Positions 54,557-63,984 of a stretch of 64,000 bases of DNA are shown in pieces. A program made the position numbers and the translations under genes. Positions within the stretch are counted from its first letter, which is position 1. Each line of letters begins with the position of its first letter. The stretch lies in assembly GCF_002531755.2 (NCBI RefSeq), contig NZ_CP035002.1, positions 248,001 through 312,000 on the forward strand, given 5' to 3'. The notes under the pieces are model-generated. The model worked only from the letters and a program-made list of their open reading frames with translations. It was not told the DNA's origin and ran no database searches. This DNA comes from Rhizobium acidisoli. GTDB lineage: Bacteria > Pseudomonadota > Alphaproteobacteria > Rhizobiales > Rhizobiaceae.

Positions 54557-55833
54557 TCAGGGCAGCAGGTCCTTCATGCGGTAGTAGGTGCCGACGATGG
54601 GCAGGAACCACGGGTTTCCCGTATGCATCGGAACGGCGGGCCATGCGAAGCCGTCGAGCGGATTGGCGTCCTTGCGCCCCATCGCCATATGGGCCAACGC
54701 GCTGCCCATGAAGGTCGAGAGCTGGGCGCCGTGGCCGGAATAGCCCATGCTATAAATGACACCCTCGGCGCTGCCTGCGCGCGGATAACGGTCTTGCGTG
54801 CAGCCGACGAGGCCGCCCCAGCAATAGTCGATCCCGACGTCTGCAAGCTGCGGAAACATGCCGACCATCTGCTGGCGCAGAAACTGGCCGGAGTTGACGT
54901 CGGTTTTCTGGTTTGACACGGCCGAAAATCTCGCCCTCCCCCGAACAGCATGCGGTTGTCCGGCGTCAGGCGGAAATAGTTGGCGATGTTGAGGGAGTTG
55001 GTGAAATTGCGGTTGCCGGGAACCGTCGCGGCGACTTCCTGCGGGGTGAGCGGGCGTGTCACAATGATGAAGGACGCGATCGGCATCAGCCTTCGGCGGA
55101 AATAATTGAAGACGCTTGGCGTATAGGCATCGGTCGCCAGGATGACCTGGCGGGCGGTCAGCGAGCCGGTCGGCGTGGTGAGCCGCCATCCATTCGGCAC
55201 GCGCTCGCGGGCAGTGACGGGGTTGCGCTCCCAGATCGCCGCGCCGTGGCGATGGGCCGCCTGCGCCACGCCGTTGGCGTAGCGCCCCATGTGCATCATG
55301 GCGGATTTCGGATAGAGAATCCCGCCATGGAAGGCATCCGAAACCACCTCCTTGCGGAGGTCCTCGCGCGTCAGCCATTCGGCTGATGGGTCGACCTCGC
55401 GGCGGATTTCTTCGGCCATCGCCTGCAGCTTGCCGACATGAGAGGGCTTCGAAGCAAGCTTGAGCTTGCCGCCCCTGCGGAAATCGCATGCGATGTTTTC
55501 TTCCTCGATGATCCGTTCGATCATGTCGATCGAGTCGTCATAGGCCCGCCACAAGCGGCGCGCCCGGTCTTCCCCGAGATGCTGCCTGGCGGCGCCGAAG
55601 CTTGCGAAATGGCCGCTGTTGAGGTGCCCGCCATTGCGGCCGGACGCGCCATAGCCGACGTGCTCGGCTTCCAGCAGAGCGACCTTCACACCGGATTGCG
55701 CCAGCGTGCGCGCGGCGTTCAGCCCGGTGAAACCGGCGCCGATCACCGCAACCTGGAAATCTCCCGAGACGGGGTCGGCGAGGCCTCCGGCGAAGGGGAT
55801 CGAGGTGTCATGCCAGTAGGACGCAAATTTCAT
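54557..55833 (-). pseudogene. FAD-dependent oxidoreductase (DadA/PuuB-like), frameshifted
   Basis: The intact protein would have 425 residues. The first 295 or so read through the FAD motif VAVIGAGFTGLNAARTLAQS, GYGASGRNGGHLNSGHFASF and LATDAYTPSVFNYFRRRLMP. At a run of five C (54938-54942) the frame breaks. The correct continuation in the next frame is FSAVSNQKTDVNSGQFLRQQ and on to IYSMGYSGHGAQL and YYRMKDLLP. One G is missing on the coding strand. The family oxidises amines such as gamma-glutamylputrescine. A homopolymer sequencing error is quite possible, in which case the gene is functional. Confidence 0.85.
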
Positions 55834-56151
55834 TGGCGCATGCCCTTATGCTCGTCTGATCCGATGCAGGAAGTATAGGCCTGCTTGCGCTGGAGAGGTG
55901 CGGCGCAGGCGGCTTTGTTTCGCAACAATTGCCTGTGTTGGGGGCCGCAAACCACAGGATATTCTGTTTATGCGCCAACTCCGCAGCGCGCCCTTTGAAG
56001 CCACGGATTAGGATCTATGCAGAATTCGATCCCGCGGCCTTTCCCAGCCAAGGACCGGGAAAGGCACTGCCCCGGCTCCCGGAAAATGGGCCCGCGGCCC
56101 ATCGGCAGCAGCATCAGCCTATGAATATCTCACCAAAACGGGAGTGACGTG
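55834..56151. other. Intergenic region upstream of divergent genes
   Basis: This 318 bp stretch lies between the leftward FAD oxidoreductase and the rightward cupin gene and should hold both promoters. A GGGAG site precedes the cupin gene. No operator, RNA or reading frame is supported. Confidence 0.5.
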
Positions 56152-56862
56152 ATGACCGGTAAAGCCATTCTGGTCTTCGAGGCCAAAAGCGGATCGGCCC
56201 CGGAAGGCAAACGAAGCGCCTTGGGGTCAGACGGCATATTCGCGGCCGGCCGCAATGTCGTCTGGAGCGCTTCGGGCGGGGTTTTCGCCGGGTCGGTCGA
56301 TTGGAACGGAAAAGCCTCGATCGCCAGCTTTCCCCACACGGAATGCCTGGTCGTCGTGGCAGGGCGTCTGGTCCTGCACTCGGGCGGCTTGACGTTTCAT
56401 CTGACGTCCGGCGACAGCGTGGTCATCGGCCGGGGCGAGGACATTACGGCGGAAGCGGAAAAAGGCACGCGGTGGATCTTCTGCGCAACGACCGCGGCGA
56501 CATCGAGCACGCAGGGCGTCGTGGCGATCGACAGGGATGTGACGCTTGCCCCCTCCCCGCCGCCTCCGACGCAGTTCGTGGAAGGGGACACGCCTGAGTG
56601 CCGTCTCTTCAGGGCATTTTCCGATGAAACGGCCGGGTTTCGGGCTGGTGTCTGGGCAACGACGCCGCACATCCGGCTGTCACGCCCTCATCCCGTCCAT
56701 GAATTGATGTACATCCTGGAGGGGCAGGCTGATGTGACTGATGGCGACGGGACGCTAACATCTGTCGGGCCGGGAGACGCGATCTTCGTCGGCCGCGGGA
56801 CGGTGAACCGTATTTCAATTCACGGCAACCTCAAGAAGATCTTTGTCATCGCCGAAGGCTAA
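56152..56862 (+). CDS. Two-domain cupin protein
   Basis: This 236-residue protein appears to contain two cupin barrels. The first is around HTECLVVVAGRLVLHSGGLT (about residues 60-85) and the second around HPVHELMYILEGQADVTDGD (about 180-205). The second has the HxxxE-type metal-binding spacing more clearly than the first. The function is not evident; bicupins of this type occur beside amine oxidation genes. It starts at ATG 56152 with GGGAG upstream. Confidence 0.8.
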   Translation: MTGKAILVFEAKSGSAPEGKRSALGSDGIFAAGRNVVWSASGGVFAGSVDWNGKASIASFPHTECLVVVAGRLVLHSGGLTFHLTSGDSVVIGRGEDITAEAEKGTRWIFCATTAATSSTQGVVAIDRDVTLAPSPPPPTQFVEGDTPECRLFRAFSDETAGFRAGVWATTPHIRLSRPHPVHELMYILEGQADVTDGDGTLTSVGPGDAIFVGRGTVNRISIHGNLKKIFVIAEG

Positions 56863-56927
56863 TCCTGCCGCGCCAAAGCGGATCGGCCTCCTCGTTTGTT
56901 TTCAGCACGCGATTGCCGGATATAAGA

Positions 56928-56951
56928 GGCGCGCCCTTCTTCGGGCGCGCC
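56928..56951. terminator. Hairpin between convergent cupin genes
   Basis: GGCGCGCCC pairs perfectly with GGGCGCGCC across 6 bases between the two convergent cupin genes. It lacks a T-run on the plus strand; TCTTAT follows on the minus strand. It probably serves both transcripts. Confidence 0.6.
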
Positions 56952-56962
56952 GTCGGCGGCCC

Positions 56963-57319
56963 TCAGTCATAAACGCAGACATAGATCTTGCGCACGGTTT
57001 CGATGGTGCGCCAGACGCCGACAAAACCAGGCTTCATCACGAAACTGTCGCCGGCGCGATACGTCTTTGTCTCCCCGTCTTTTTCGTCGATCTCAACGAC
57101 ACCGGAAATGATGTGGCAGAATTCGTAGACCGTACCCTTGATGGAATGGTGCTCGCCTGGTGTCGCTTCCCAGATGCCGGTGAGCACCTTTTCGCCTTTT
57201 GAGGCATCCTGTGCCCAGGTCTTGTAGGCCGGATTTCCGGAAATCAGCCGTTCCTCGTCCGGCACTGCCTGCTTTGGCGTAAAGTTCGGATCGGTGTCGA
57301 TGGTCAGCAGAAGCGGCAT
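56963..57319 (-). CDS. Single-domain cupin protein
   Basis: This 118-residue cupin has the motifs TVYEFCHIISGVVEIDEKDG and YRAGDSFVMKPGFVGVWR, matching the Cupin_3 (DUF861) group. These are often (S)-ureidoglycine aminohydrolase-like or of unknown role. It is 14 bp downstream of the 2-hydroxyacid dehydrogenase gene on the same strand and is the last gene of the argE-like operon. Confidence 0.85.
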   Translation of the reverse strand: MPLLLTIDTDPNFTPKQAVPDEERLISGNPAYKTWAQDASKGEKVLTGIWEATPGEHHSIKGTVYEFCHIISGVVEIDEKDGETKTYRAGDSFVMKPGFVGVWRTIETVRKIYVCVYD

Positions 57320-57333
57320 TTCTTTTTCCTCGT

Positions 57334-58257
57334 TTAATAACCACGTGTCCGATCGACCAGGCCGATCAGGGTTTCGCCGGCGCGGTGGCGCCTGATATTT
57401 TCGATGACGGAGTGCGCCGCCGTTTCCGGCTGGGTGACGGAGGCGATGTGCGGCGTGATCGCCACTTTTGGATGTTGCCAGAGCGGATGGTCTGACGGCA
57501 GCGGCTCGGGATCGGTGACGTCGAGCATTGCGGCGGCCAGACGACCACTATCGAGCGCCTCGATTAGCGCCGCCTGGTCGAGATGCGGCCCGCGACCCAC
57601 ATGCAACAGTCTGGCACCGGCCGGCAGCTGGGAGAAGAGTTCGGCATTGAGTATGCCGCGTGTCTCATCGGTCAGCGGCAGCAGGCAGACCAGAATGTCC
57701 GTCTTGGCCAGAAAATCGGCAAGTCCATCCGGGCCATGATGGCAGGTGACGCCATCGATTTGCTTGTTGCTACGGCTCCATCCTGCGAGGGGAAATTGGA
57801 ACGGCTTCAAGCGCTCGATCGCCGCCTGCGCCAGGATGCCGAGGCCGAGGAACCCTATTCTGCGCCCGGCGGCCTGCGGCGCGGCCAGCGTCTGCCAGGC
57901 CGACTGTCTCTGCAGCTCCCGGTAGGCAAGCATCTCCCGGTGGAGCGTCAGGACGCCAAGCGTGACGTATTCCTGCATCATCCGGATAATGCCGTCCTCG
58001 ACCATACGGACGAGGGCGACATGGTCCGGCAGGCTGTCCTGTTTGAGCTGATCGACGCCGGCGCCGATGCAAAACAAAACTTCCAGATTACGGTAACGCG
58101 AGATGTCGCCGGGGACCGTCCAGGTCAGGAGATAGCGCACTTTGTCCGGGTCCACCTGTTCGCCCTGCCCGACGAATTCCAGATCCGGAAGCGCGCGGGC
58201 AAAAGCCTCCTGGAAAATCGCCCCGCGTGTGGCATCGGAGTTGAAGAGAAACGCCAT
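57334..58257 (-). CDS. D-2-hydroxyacid dehydrogenase (glyoxylate/hydroxypyruvate reductase type)
   Basis: This 307-residue enzyme has a Rossmann loop ([17 protein letters not shown]) and the catalytic residues Arg in [10 protein letters not shown], Glu in [15 protein letters not shown] and His in [12 protein letters not shown]. These are the three of the D-2-hydroxyacid dehydrogenase family. The short form and sequence fit the GhrA-like group. It reduces a 2-keto acid such as glyoxylate or hydroxypyruvate. The ATG at 58257 begins 16 bp after the deacetylase gene in the same operon. Confidence 0.9.
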   Translation of the reverse strand: MAFLFNSDATRGAIFQEAFARALPDLEFVGQGEQVDPDKVRYLLTWTVPGDISRYRNLEVLFCIGAGVDQLKQDSLPDHVALVRMVEDGIIRMMQEYVTLGVLTLHREMLAYRELQRQSAWQTLAAPQAAGRRIGFLGLGILAQAAIERLKPFQFPLAGWSRSNKQIDGVTCHHGPDGLADFLAKTDILVCLLPLTDETRGILNAELFSQLPAGARLLHVGRGPHLDQAALIEALDSGRLAAAMLDVTDPEPLPSDHPLWQHPKVAITPHIASVTQPETAAHSVIENIRRHRAGETLIGLVDRTRGY

Positions 58258-58273
58258 GGATAATCGCCTTCTT

Positions 58274-59401
58274 TCAGCCTTCGGCAAGGGAGGCGCCGAG
58301 CTTCTCGATCATCGTCTGGCATGCGGCGAGCTCGCCGATCTCGATGTATTCGTCGGGCCGGTGCGCACGGGCGATATCCCCCGGTCCGCAGATGATGGAA
58401 TCGATGCCGGCCTGCTGATAGAGCCCGGCCTCCGTGCCATAGCTCACGGCGGCCAGCGGCTCCTGCCCCGTCAATCCCGTCAGCAGCGCTGCGAGTCCGC
58501 TGTCTTCGGGGAGCGCAAGTCCGGGGTAGGCGCTCAGCTCGTGCCAACCGACCTCGAAGCCTTGGTCTCTAAGAGCCATGAGTCTGGCTTTTACCGGCTC
58601 GAGCAGCGATGAGGGCGAGATGCCCGGCACGGCGCGAACCTCGATATCGGCGGTGCAGCGATCCGGTATGATGTTGACCGACTGGCCGCCGGAAATGACA
58701 CCAACCTGCAGTGACGAGTAGGGAGGCGCGAAATCATGGTGGAAGGGGCCGCTCGTCAGGGACCTGCCGTATTCGGCGACCTCTGTGATCAGATTGGCCA
58801 TAGCATGAATGGCGTTCAGCCCGAGATCGGGGCGCGAGGAATGACCCGATCGCCCGATCACCTCCAGCCGGACGGCTGCCTTGCCCTTGTGCCCCCGCAC
58901 CGCCTGCATCCGGCTCGGTTCGCCGATGATTGCACCCAGCGGCGCATTGCACAGCGTCGGCAGTGCTGCGATCAGATGCGGCACGCCGCGGCTGCCTGCC
59001 TCCTCGTCATAGGAGAAGGCAAGGTGGATCGGCTGCCGCAGGTTCATGGCGGCAAGCTTCGGCAATGCGGCGAGCGCGCAGGCGAGGAAACCTTTCATGT
59101 CGGTGGCGCCGCGTCCGTAAAGCCTGTCTCCCGCCGCGCGCAGGACGAAAGGGTCCGAACTCCATTCCCGTTCGCCGGCCGGCACGACATCCATGTGCCC
59201 CGACAGAATGTAACCTCGGCCTTCCGGTGGTCCGATAGTCGCGAAAAGGTTGCATCGATCACCTTCCGGGCCGGGATGGACCGTCACCTCGGCTCCCGCC
59301 TCCCGGCAATAGTCGCCTATCCAGTCGGCAATCGCGCCGTTCGGCGTTCCGACAACGGAAGGGAACGCGATCAGCCTCGCGAGAATATCTATGACGTTCA
59401 T
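58274..59401 (-). CDS. argE: ArgE-type acetylornithine deacetylase/amidohydrolase
   Basis: This 375-residue M20 metallohydrolase has the zinc ligands in [14 protein letters not shown], the bridging Asp in [10 protein letters not shown], the catalytic Glu pair in [11 protein letters not shown] and further ligands in IGEPSRM and the C-terminal [14 protein letters not shown]. It fits acetylornithine deacetylase. In this setting it may hydrolyse another N-acyl amino acid, perhaps the product of one of the GNAT enzymes. It is the first gene of an operon with a hydroxyacid dehydrogenase and a cupin. Confidence 0.88.
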   Translation of the reverse strand: MNVIDILARLIAFPSVVGTPNGAIADWIGDYCREAGAEVTVHPGPEGDRCNLFATIGPPEGRGYILSGHMDVVPAGEREWSSDPFVLRAAGDRLYGRGATDMKGFLACALAALPKLAAMNLRQPIHLAFSYDEEAGSRGVPHLIAALPTLCNAPLGAIIGEPSRMQAVRGHKGKAAVRLEVIGRSGHSSRPDLGLNAIHAMANLITEVAEYGRSLTSGPFHHDFAPPYSSLQVGVISGGQSVNIIPDRCTADIEVRAVPGISPSSLLEPVKARLMALRDQGFEVGWHELSAYPGLALPEDSGLAALLTGLTGQEPLAAVSYGTEAGLYQQAGIDSIICGPGDIARAHRPDEYIEIGELAACQTMIEKLGASLAEG

Positions 59402-59641
59402 GGGTGACCAAGTTGCCTTTGGAGTGGGCGAGATGCTAACTAGCCTAAGCAAAGGCAGGAGTTTTGCCTGCTGAGTGGGGCCTCGGTTCAGCTGAAGATT
59501 TCGAATTGTTGCGGCGAACAAGCCAATCCTGCCGGCCTTGGTGTGCGATATTGTGACTTGGTTGCAATCGGCGCAGGATCAAAGACGCTGTCTACCTCCA
59601 GGGGAGTCTGGTGATCTGGCGAACGGAGCGGATACCCGAAA

Positions 59642-60517
59642 ATGCAAAAATCAGTGCGGCTGAAATCGTTCGAATTGATTACGCAGGATATCAACAGTGT
59701 CGATGTCAGCCTGCTTCACGCATTGTCGATCGGCGTCGGCTGGCCGCACCGGCCGAAGGACTGGGATATCCTGCGGCGTGCTGGGCTTGGCATCGTCGCC
59801 GTCGATGGGATCGGACGCGTGTTCGGAAGCGCGATGTGGTTTCCGCATGGGGATGACTTCGCCACGATCGGGCTGGTGATCACATCGCCGCGCACGCAGG
59901 CGCAAGGGACCGGCCGATGGCTGATGGAACAGGTGTTCGAGCAGTGCGGCGACCGCGATCTGAGCCTGAATTCAACCCACGCGGCTTACAGACTCTATGT
60001 TTCGCTCGGCTTCACCAAGGAAGCGATTGTCTATCAATACCAGGGAGATGTCGCGCCTAAGCTCCCTCCCCTGCCGGAGCTGAACGGGCAGTTGCACGAA
60101 TTGTCAAATGACAATGTCGAGGAGATCAATGCTCTCGATGCGCGCGCTTTCGGCACCGATCGCGGCAAATTGCTTGCTTTGCTTGCGGAAGGTGCTGCTA
60201 TTTGCACACTCCGGCGGGGCGACGAAATCGTCGGTTATTCCATGTGTCGCGAGTTCGGACGCGGCCATGTCGTCGGCCCGATCGTGGCGAGCAACGATCA
60301 GGACGCGATCCATCTCGCAGCCGTGCATCTCAAGGATCTGGCAGGTCGGTTCGCGCGTGTCGATACGCGGGAGAAGGGCCTGTTCGCCGAGTTCCTTCAA
60401 CAAAGCCGCCTGGCCGTCTCGGAAACCGTGACGACCATGTCCAAGGGGCGGCGCTTCCTAAACAGGACGAACGGCGAACCGGCGGTCTATGGCTTGGCCG
60501 GCCATGCCGTCAGTTAG
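59642..60517 (+). CDS. GNAT family N-acetyltransferase, paralogue of the gene at 46381
   Basis: This 291-residue protein shares with the 46 kb gene the pattern SIGVGWPHRPKDWDILRRA and the acetyl-CoA loop SPRTQAQGTGRWLME. The loop deviates from the usual Q/RxxGxG/A. The second half has a weaker GNAT-like fold. It is divergent from argE. The two paralogues lie at either end of the amino-compound region, which suggests a shared role in acetylating a substrate that argE could deacetylate. Confidence 0.82.
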   Translation: MQKSVRLKSFELITQDINSVDVSLLHALSIGVGWPHRPKDWDILRRAGLGIVAVDGIGRVFGSAMWFPHGDDFATIGLVITSPRTQAQGTGRWLMEQVFEQCGDRDLSLNSTHAAYRLYVSLGFTKEAIVYQYQGDVAPKLPPLPELNGQLHELSNDNVEEINALDARAFGTDRGKLLALLAEGAAICTLRRGDEIVGYSMCREFGRGHVVGPIVASNDQDAIHLAAVHLKDLAGRFARVDTREKGLFAEFLQQSRLAVSETVTTMSKGRRFLNRTNGEPAVYGLAGHAVS

Positions 60518-60613
60518 AGAATACTGACAAATATTGCGTGATGTCCTGTCGATGACGGTGGCTGAGAAGCCATCCGTGGCCTCGCTTCGAACAGCCCTCG
60601 ACAGTTGCTCTTC

Positions 60614-60744
60614 GATCAAGTTTAAACGCTCCGCGCCCGGATTCCAAAGCGCGTCGCATCAAACTTGATTCAGGCGCCGCGCTTTGGTCCCTTTGTTTTA
60701 TGCATGTCACCCGAAACAGCTGCACATTTTCGGGCGATATGCAT
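60614..60744. repeat. Cluster of rhizobial palindromic intergenic elements
   Basis: Two nested palindromes lie side by side. GATCAAGTTT (60614) faces AAACTTGATT (60661). ATGCATGTC (60700) faces GATATGCAT (60736) with CCCGAAA/TTTCGGG inside. CCAAAGCGC and GCGCTTTGG bridge the two. The second is of the type repeated in Rhizobium genomes. No gene is seen between the GNAT and transporter genes. Confidence 0.7.
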
Positions 60745-60760
60745 TGAGGATCGAAGCAAG

Positions 60761-61430
60761 ATGCCAATTCATGAACTTGTCGCGCTCGGAGCGGCAACGT
60801 GCTGGGCCTTCACGGGTCTGATCGCGGCGGGTCCATCCGGCCATCTCGGCGCGCCGGCCTTCAACAGGGTCCGCCAGGTATTCGTCACCGGTCTTTTGGC
60901 GCTTTATGTGATATTGACCGGATCCTGGCGCCAACTCGACGAGGCAAGCGTCGGTCCGCTGCTCTTGTCCGGACTGATCGGCATCTTCATCGGCGATACG
61001 CTGCTTTTTGCCGCCCTGAACCGGCTTGGCCCGCGTCGCGCCGGCATCCTGTTCGCCCTCAATGCTCCGATTGCCTCACTGCTCGGCTGGCTGGTGCTGG
61101 GGGAGGCGCTATCGATTTCTGCGGTGGCGGGGATTGCTTTGACGGCCGCAGGCGTTTTTCTCGCCATCGTTTTCGGCAAGAGCCGGTCACAGATCCATCA
61201 ATGGGAGAGGATCAAGGGACCGCTGTGGATCGGCGTCCTGCTTGGGCTTGGCGCCGCAACCGGCCAGGCGGTCGGTTCCATCATCGCCCGGCCGGTCATG
61301 GTTCAGCGGTATCGATCCTCTCGTCGCTTCGCTGCTGCGTGTCGGCATGGCGGCCCTTTGCCTCAGCATCCTGATCCAGTTGCCTGTCCAGTCGGTCAAA
61401 CCGAAGGGGCCGCTCACCTTCAAGGTCGCG
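60761..61430 (+). pseudogene. EamA/DMT family transporter, frameshifted and C-terminally truncated
   Basis: The gene starts well with MPIHELVALGAATCWAFTGL and shows five or six membrane helices (for example LLFAALNRLGPRRAGILFAL). Near 61305 the frame shifts by one base: the homologous text continues as SGIDPLVASLLRVGMAAL in the next frame. It is lost after GPLTFKVA near 61430. About three helices are missing, and the AraC gene begins 14 bp later. Function is unlikely. Confidence 0.8.
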
Positions 61431-61443
61431 GCCCCGTCGCTGG

Positions 61444-62319
61444 TCACGATATCGCCTGCGAATGCCGCCGGCGCCAGGTGGCCGGCGCCTCGCCGGTGCG
61501 CTTGCGGAAGAAGCGGGAGAAATAGGCTGGATCCTCGAATCCGATTTCGCGTGCGATGTCTTCCACCGAGCGGACGGTGAACATCAGCAGGCGTTTGGCT
61601 TCCAGCGTCCGCCGCTCCAGCAGCAATTCCTTGACTGATAATCCGAAGACTTCGCGGGCGGCCTTATCGAGCAGATGCGGCGTGGTTGCAAGCAGGTTGA
61701 CATAGGCGCCGACGGGCCAGTCCTTCCTATAGTGAAGATCGATGAGACGGCGCAGCGCAAGGCCGAGCGACACTGCCGCCGAGGTCGACGGTAGGGCGAC
61801 GTGGCCGCCGATGCGGCCCATCAGCGAGAGCACGACGGAAATCAGGCCGCTGAGCACCTTTTCGCCTTCCGCGCCCCGATCGCGATAGTCTTCGGCAACC
61901 ATGTCGAGGAGTGTGGAAAGCTTTGCCCATACCGGATCTGCGGGCTGGTCGGTCAGAAAGGCCGGCAGATCGAGATTGAGCGCGACCTGCGGCGCGATCG
62001 CCTTCAGCATATCGTCGGAGACCGAGACGACGATCGCGTCGGACTGCTCTTCGACATCGAACCCATGCACCACGTTGCTCGGCACGAAGCTGACGGCGGG
62101 AGCGGAAAAATTCCAAGTCTCGTCTTCGATCCGATATGTTCCGCTGCCCTGAAACCAATAGGTGATCTGTCCCATCAGCGGATGTTTGTGCGGCGAAACA
62201 TGGCCGAAATGCAGGGTTTTCCGCTCCATCACCGTTTCGACATGCAGGAAGCCGACGTCGAGCGAGCGGCTCGGCTCGCCATAGACGAAAAAATTCGGAA
62301 CCTCGTTTCGTGTCGCCAT
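61444..62319 (-). CDS. AraC family transcriptional regulator, probably of hpaB
   Basis: This 291-residue protein has an N-terminal cupin with HKHPLMGQITYWFQGSGTYR and a C-terminal double helix-turn-helix ending in VEDIAREIGFEDPAYFSRFF. The arrangement resembles regulators of aromatic acid oxidation (PobR/HpaA-like). It is divergent from hpaB over a 92 bp gap, so it is the likely activator in response to an aromatic compound. Its 3' end abuts the truncated transporter pseudogene. Confidence 0.9.
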   Translation of the reverse strand: MATRNEVPNFFVYGEPSRSLDVGFLHVETVMERKTLHFGHVSPHKHPLMGQITYWFQGSGTYRIEDETWNFSAPAVSFVPSNVVHGFDVEEQSDAIVVSVSDDMLKAIAPQVALNLDLPAFLTDQPADPVWAKLSTLLDMVAEDYRDRGAEGEKVLSGLISVVLSLMGRIGGHVALPSTSAAVSLGLALRRLIDLHYRKDWPVGAYVNLLATTPHLLDKAAREVFGLSVKELLLERRTLEAKRLLMFTVRSVEDIAREIGFEDPAYFSRFFRKRTGEAPATWRRRHSQAIS

Positions 62320-62411
62320 GCCGGAAAAAGTACCAGCGAATTGCAGGCTTTGTCCATGGCCGCACGCGCCGTTCGGACTTAGTTTCCTCCCATCACAGGG
62401 AGGAAAAGCTT

Positions 62412-63974
62412 ATGCGAGCCGAAGATCACCGCAGCGACAAGACAAGGCCGTTCACCGGCGCCGAATATCTCGCCAGCCTGCGCGACGGGCGCGAGGTCTA
62501 TATCAATGGCGAACGCATCGCCGATGTCACGACACATCCCTCCATGCGCAATTCGGCGCGTTCGATCGCGCGGATGTATGATGCGCTGCATGACGAAAAG
62601 ACCAAAGACCGCCTGACATCGCCGACCGATACCGGCAATGGCGGCTATACCCATAAATATTTCCGCGTCGCCAAATCCTCGGCCGAACTCGTCGCTCAGC
62701 AGGGCGCCATCGCCGATTGGGCTCGCATGTCCTATGGCTGGATGGGCCGCACCGCCGACTACAAGGCGGCGCTGATGAACACGCTCGGCGCCAATGCCGA
62801 CTGGTATGGGCCGTTCAAGGACAATGCACTTGCCTGGCACAAACGCGCCCAGGAAGCAGCGCTGTTCATGAACCATGCGATCGTCAATCCACCGATCGAC
62901 CGGCACAAGCCGGCCGATGCCGTCAAGGATGTCTTCGTTCACATCACCAAGGAAACCGATGCCGGCATCTACGTCTCCGGCGCCAAGGTGGTCGCCACCT
63001 CCTCGGCGCTTACACATTACAACTTCCTCGCCCAGAGCTCGGCGACGGTAACCGAAGATCCCTCGCTCTCGGTCATGTTCATCGTCCCGATGAATGCGCC
63101 GGGGATCAAGATGTTCTGCCGCGTCTCCTATGAGCAGACCGCCAATACCGTCGGCCAGCCCTTCGACTATCCCTTGTCGTCGCGCTTTGACGAGAACGAT
63201 GCGATCCTGGTGCTCGACAACGTCTTCGTACCCTGGGAGGACGTGCTGGTCCTGCGCGATGCGGCCAAGATCCTGTCCTTCCATCCGGCCTCCGGCTTCA
63301 TGCACGGCTACTGCTTCCAGGGCTGCACGCGCTTTGCCGTCAAGCTTGACTTTATGGCGGGGCTGCTGGCCAAGGCGCTGCGCGCCACCGGCGGCGACGC
63401 TTTCCGCGGCAATCAGGCAGCACTCGGCGAGGTCATTGCGCTGCGCCACATGTTCTGGTCGTTTTCCAACGCCATGGCCCACAATCCGCAGCCATGGGCA
63501 AACGGCGCGGTGCTGCCCAACATGGAGGCAGCGCTCTCCTACCGCACCTTCATGTCGGAGGCCTATCCGCGCGTGATCGAGACGGTGCGCAAGGTCGTAG
63601 CCTCGGGGCTGATCTATCTCCCCTCCTCGACAAAGGATTTCGGCAATCCCGAGATCGACCGCTATCTCGCCCAATATGTGCGCGGGTCCAACGACATGGG
63701 CCATATCGAGCGCATCAAGATCATGAAACTGCTTTGGGATGCGACTGGCACCGAATTCGGCGGGCGTCACGCGCTCTACGAACTCAACTATGCCGGCGCG
63801 CCTGAGGAAGTCCGGCTCCAAGTACTGAAGGGCGCCGAGCGCGGCGGACGGCTGAGGGAGATGGAAGCGCTCGTCGACCAATGCATGAGCGATTACGACG
63901 AAACCGGCTGGACCGGCGATACCTGGCTGCCGCCGCTCGATGAGATATCCGCCGTCCGCAACGCGGCCGAATGA
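62412..63974 (+). CDS. hpaB: 4-hydroxyphenylacetate 3-monooxygenase, oxygenase component
   Basis: This 520-residue FADH2-dependent hydroxylase belongs to the HpaB family. Marks are RPFTGAEYLASLRDGREVY at the start, the segment NPPIDRHKPADAV, CRVSYEQTANTVGQPFDYPL and the later GSNDMGHIERIKIMKLLWD. It adds a hydroxyl ortho to a phenol, usually 4-hydroxyphenylacetate. A flavin reductase partner (HpaC) is needed and may begin at the window edge. The ATG has a GGGAGGA site. The AraC regulator is divergent. Confidence 0.92.
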   Translation: MRAEDHRSDKTRPFTGAEYLASLRDGREVYINGERIADVTTHPSMRNSARSIARMYDALHDEKTKDRLTSPTDTGNGGYTHKYFRVAKSSAELVAQQGAIADWARMSYGWMGRTADYKAALMNTLGANADWYGPFKDNALAWHKRAQEAALFMNHAIVNPPIDRHKPADAVKDVFVHITKETDAGIYVSGAKVVATSSALTHYNFLAQSSATVTEDPSLSVMFIVPMNAPGIKMFCRVSYEQTANTVGQPFDYPLSSRFDENDAILVLDNVFVPWEDVLVLRDAAKILSFHPASGFMHGYCFQGCTRFAVKLDFMAGLLAKALRATGGDAFRGNQAALGEVIALRHMFWSFSNAMAHNPQPWANGAVLPNMEAALSYRTFMSEAYPRVIETVRKVVASGLIYLPSSTKDFGNPEIDRYLAQYVRGSNDMGHIERIKIMKLLWDATGTEFGGRHALYELNYAGAPEEVRLQVLKGAERGGRLREMEALVDQCMSDYDETGWTGDTWLPPLDEISAVRNAAE

Positions 63975-63984
63975 GGATACGGCC

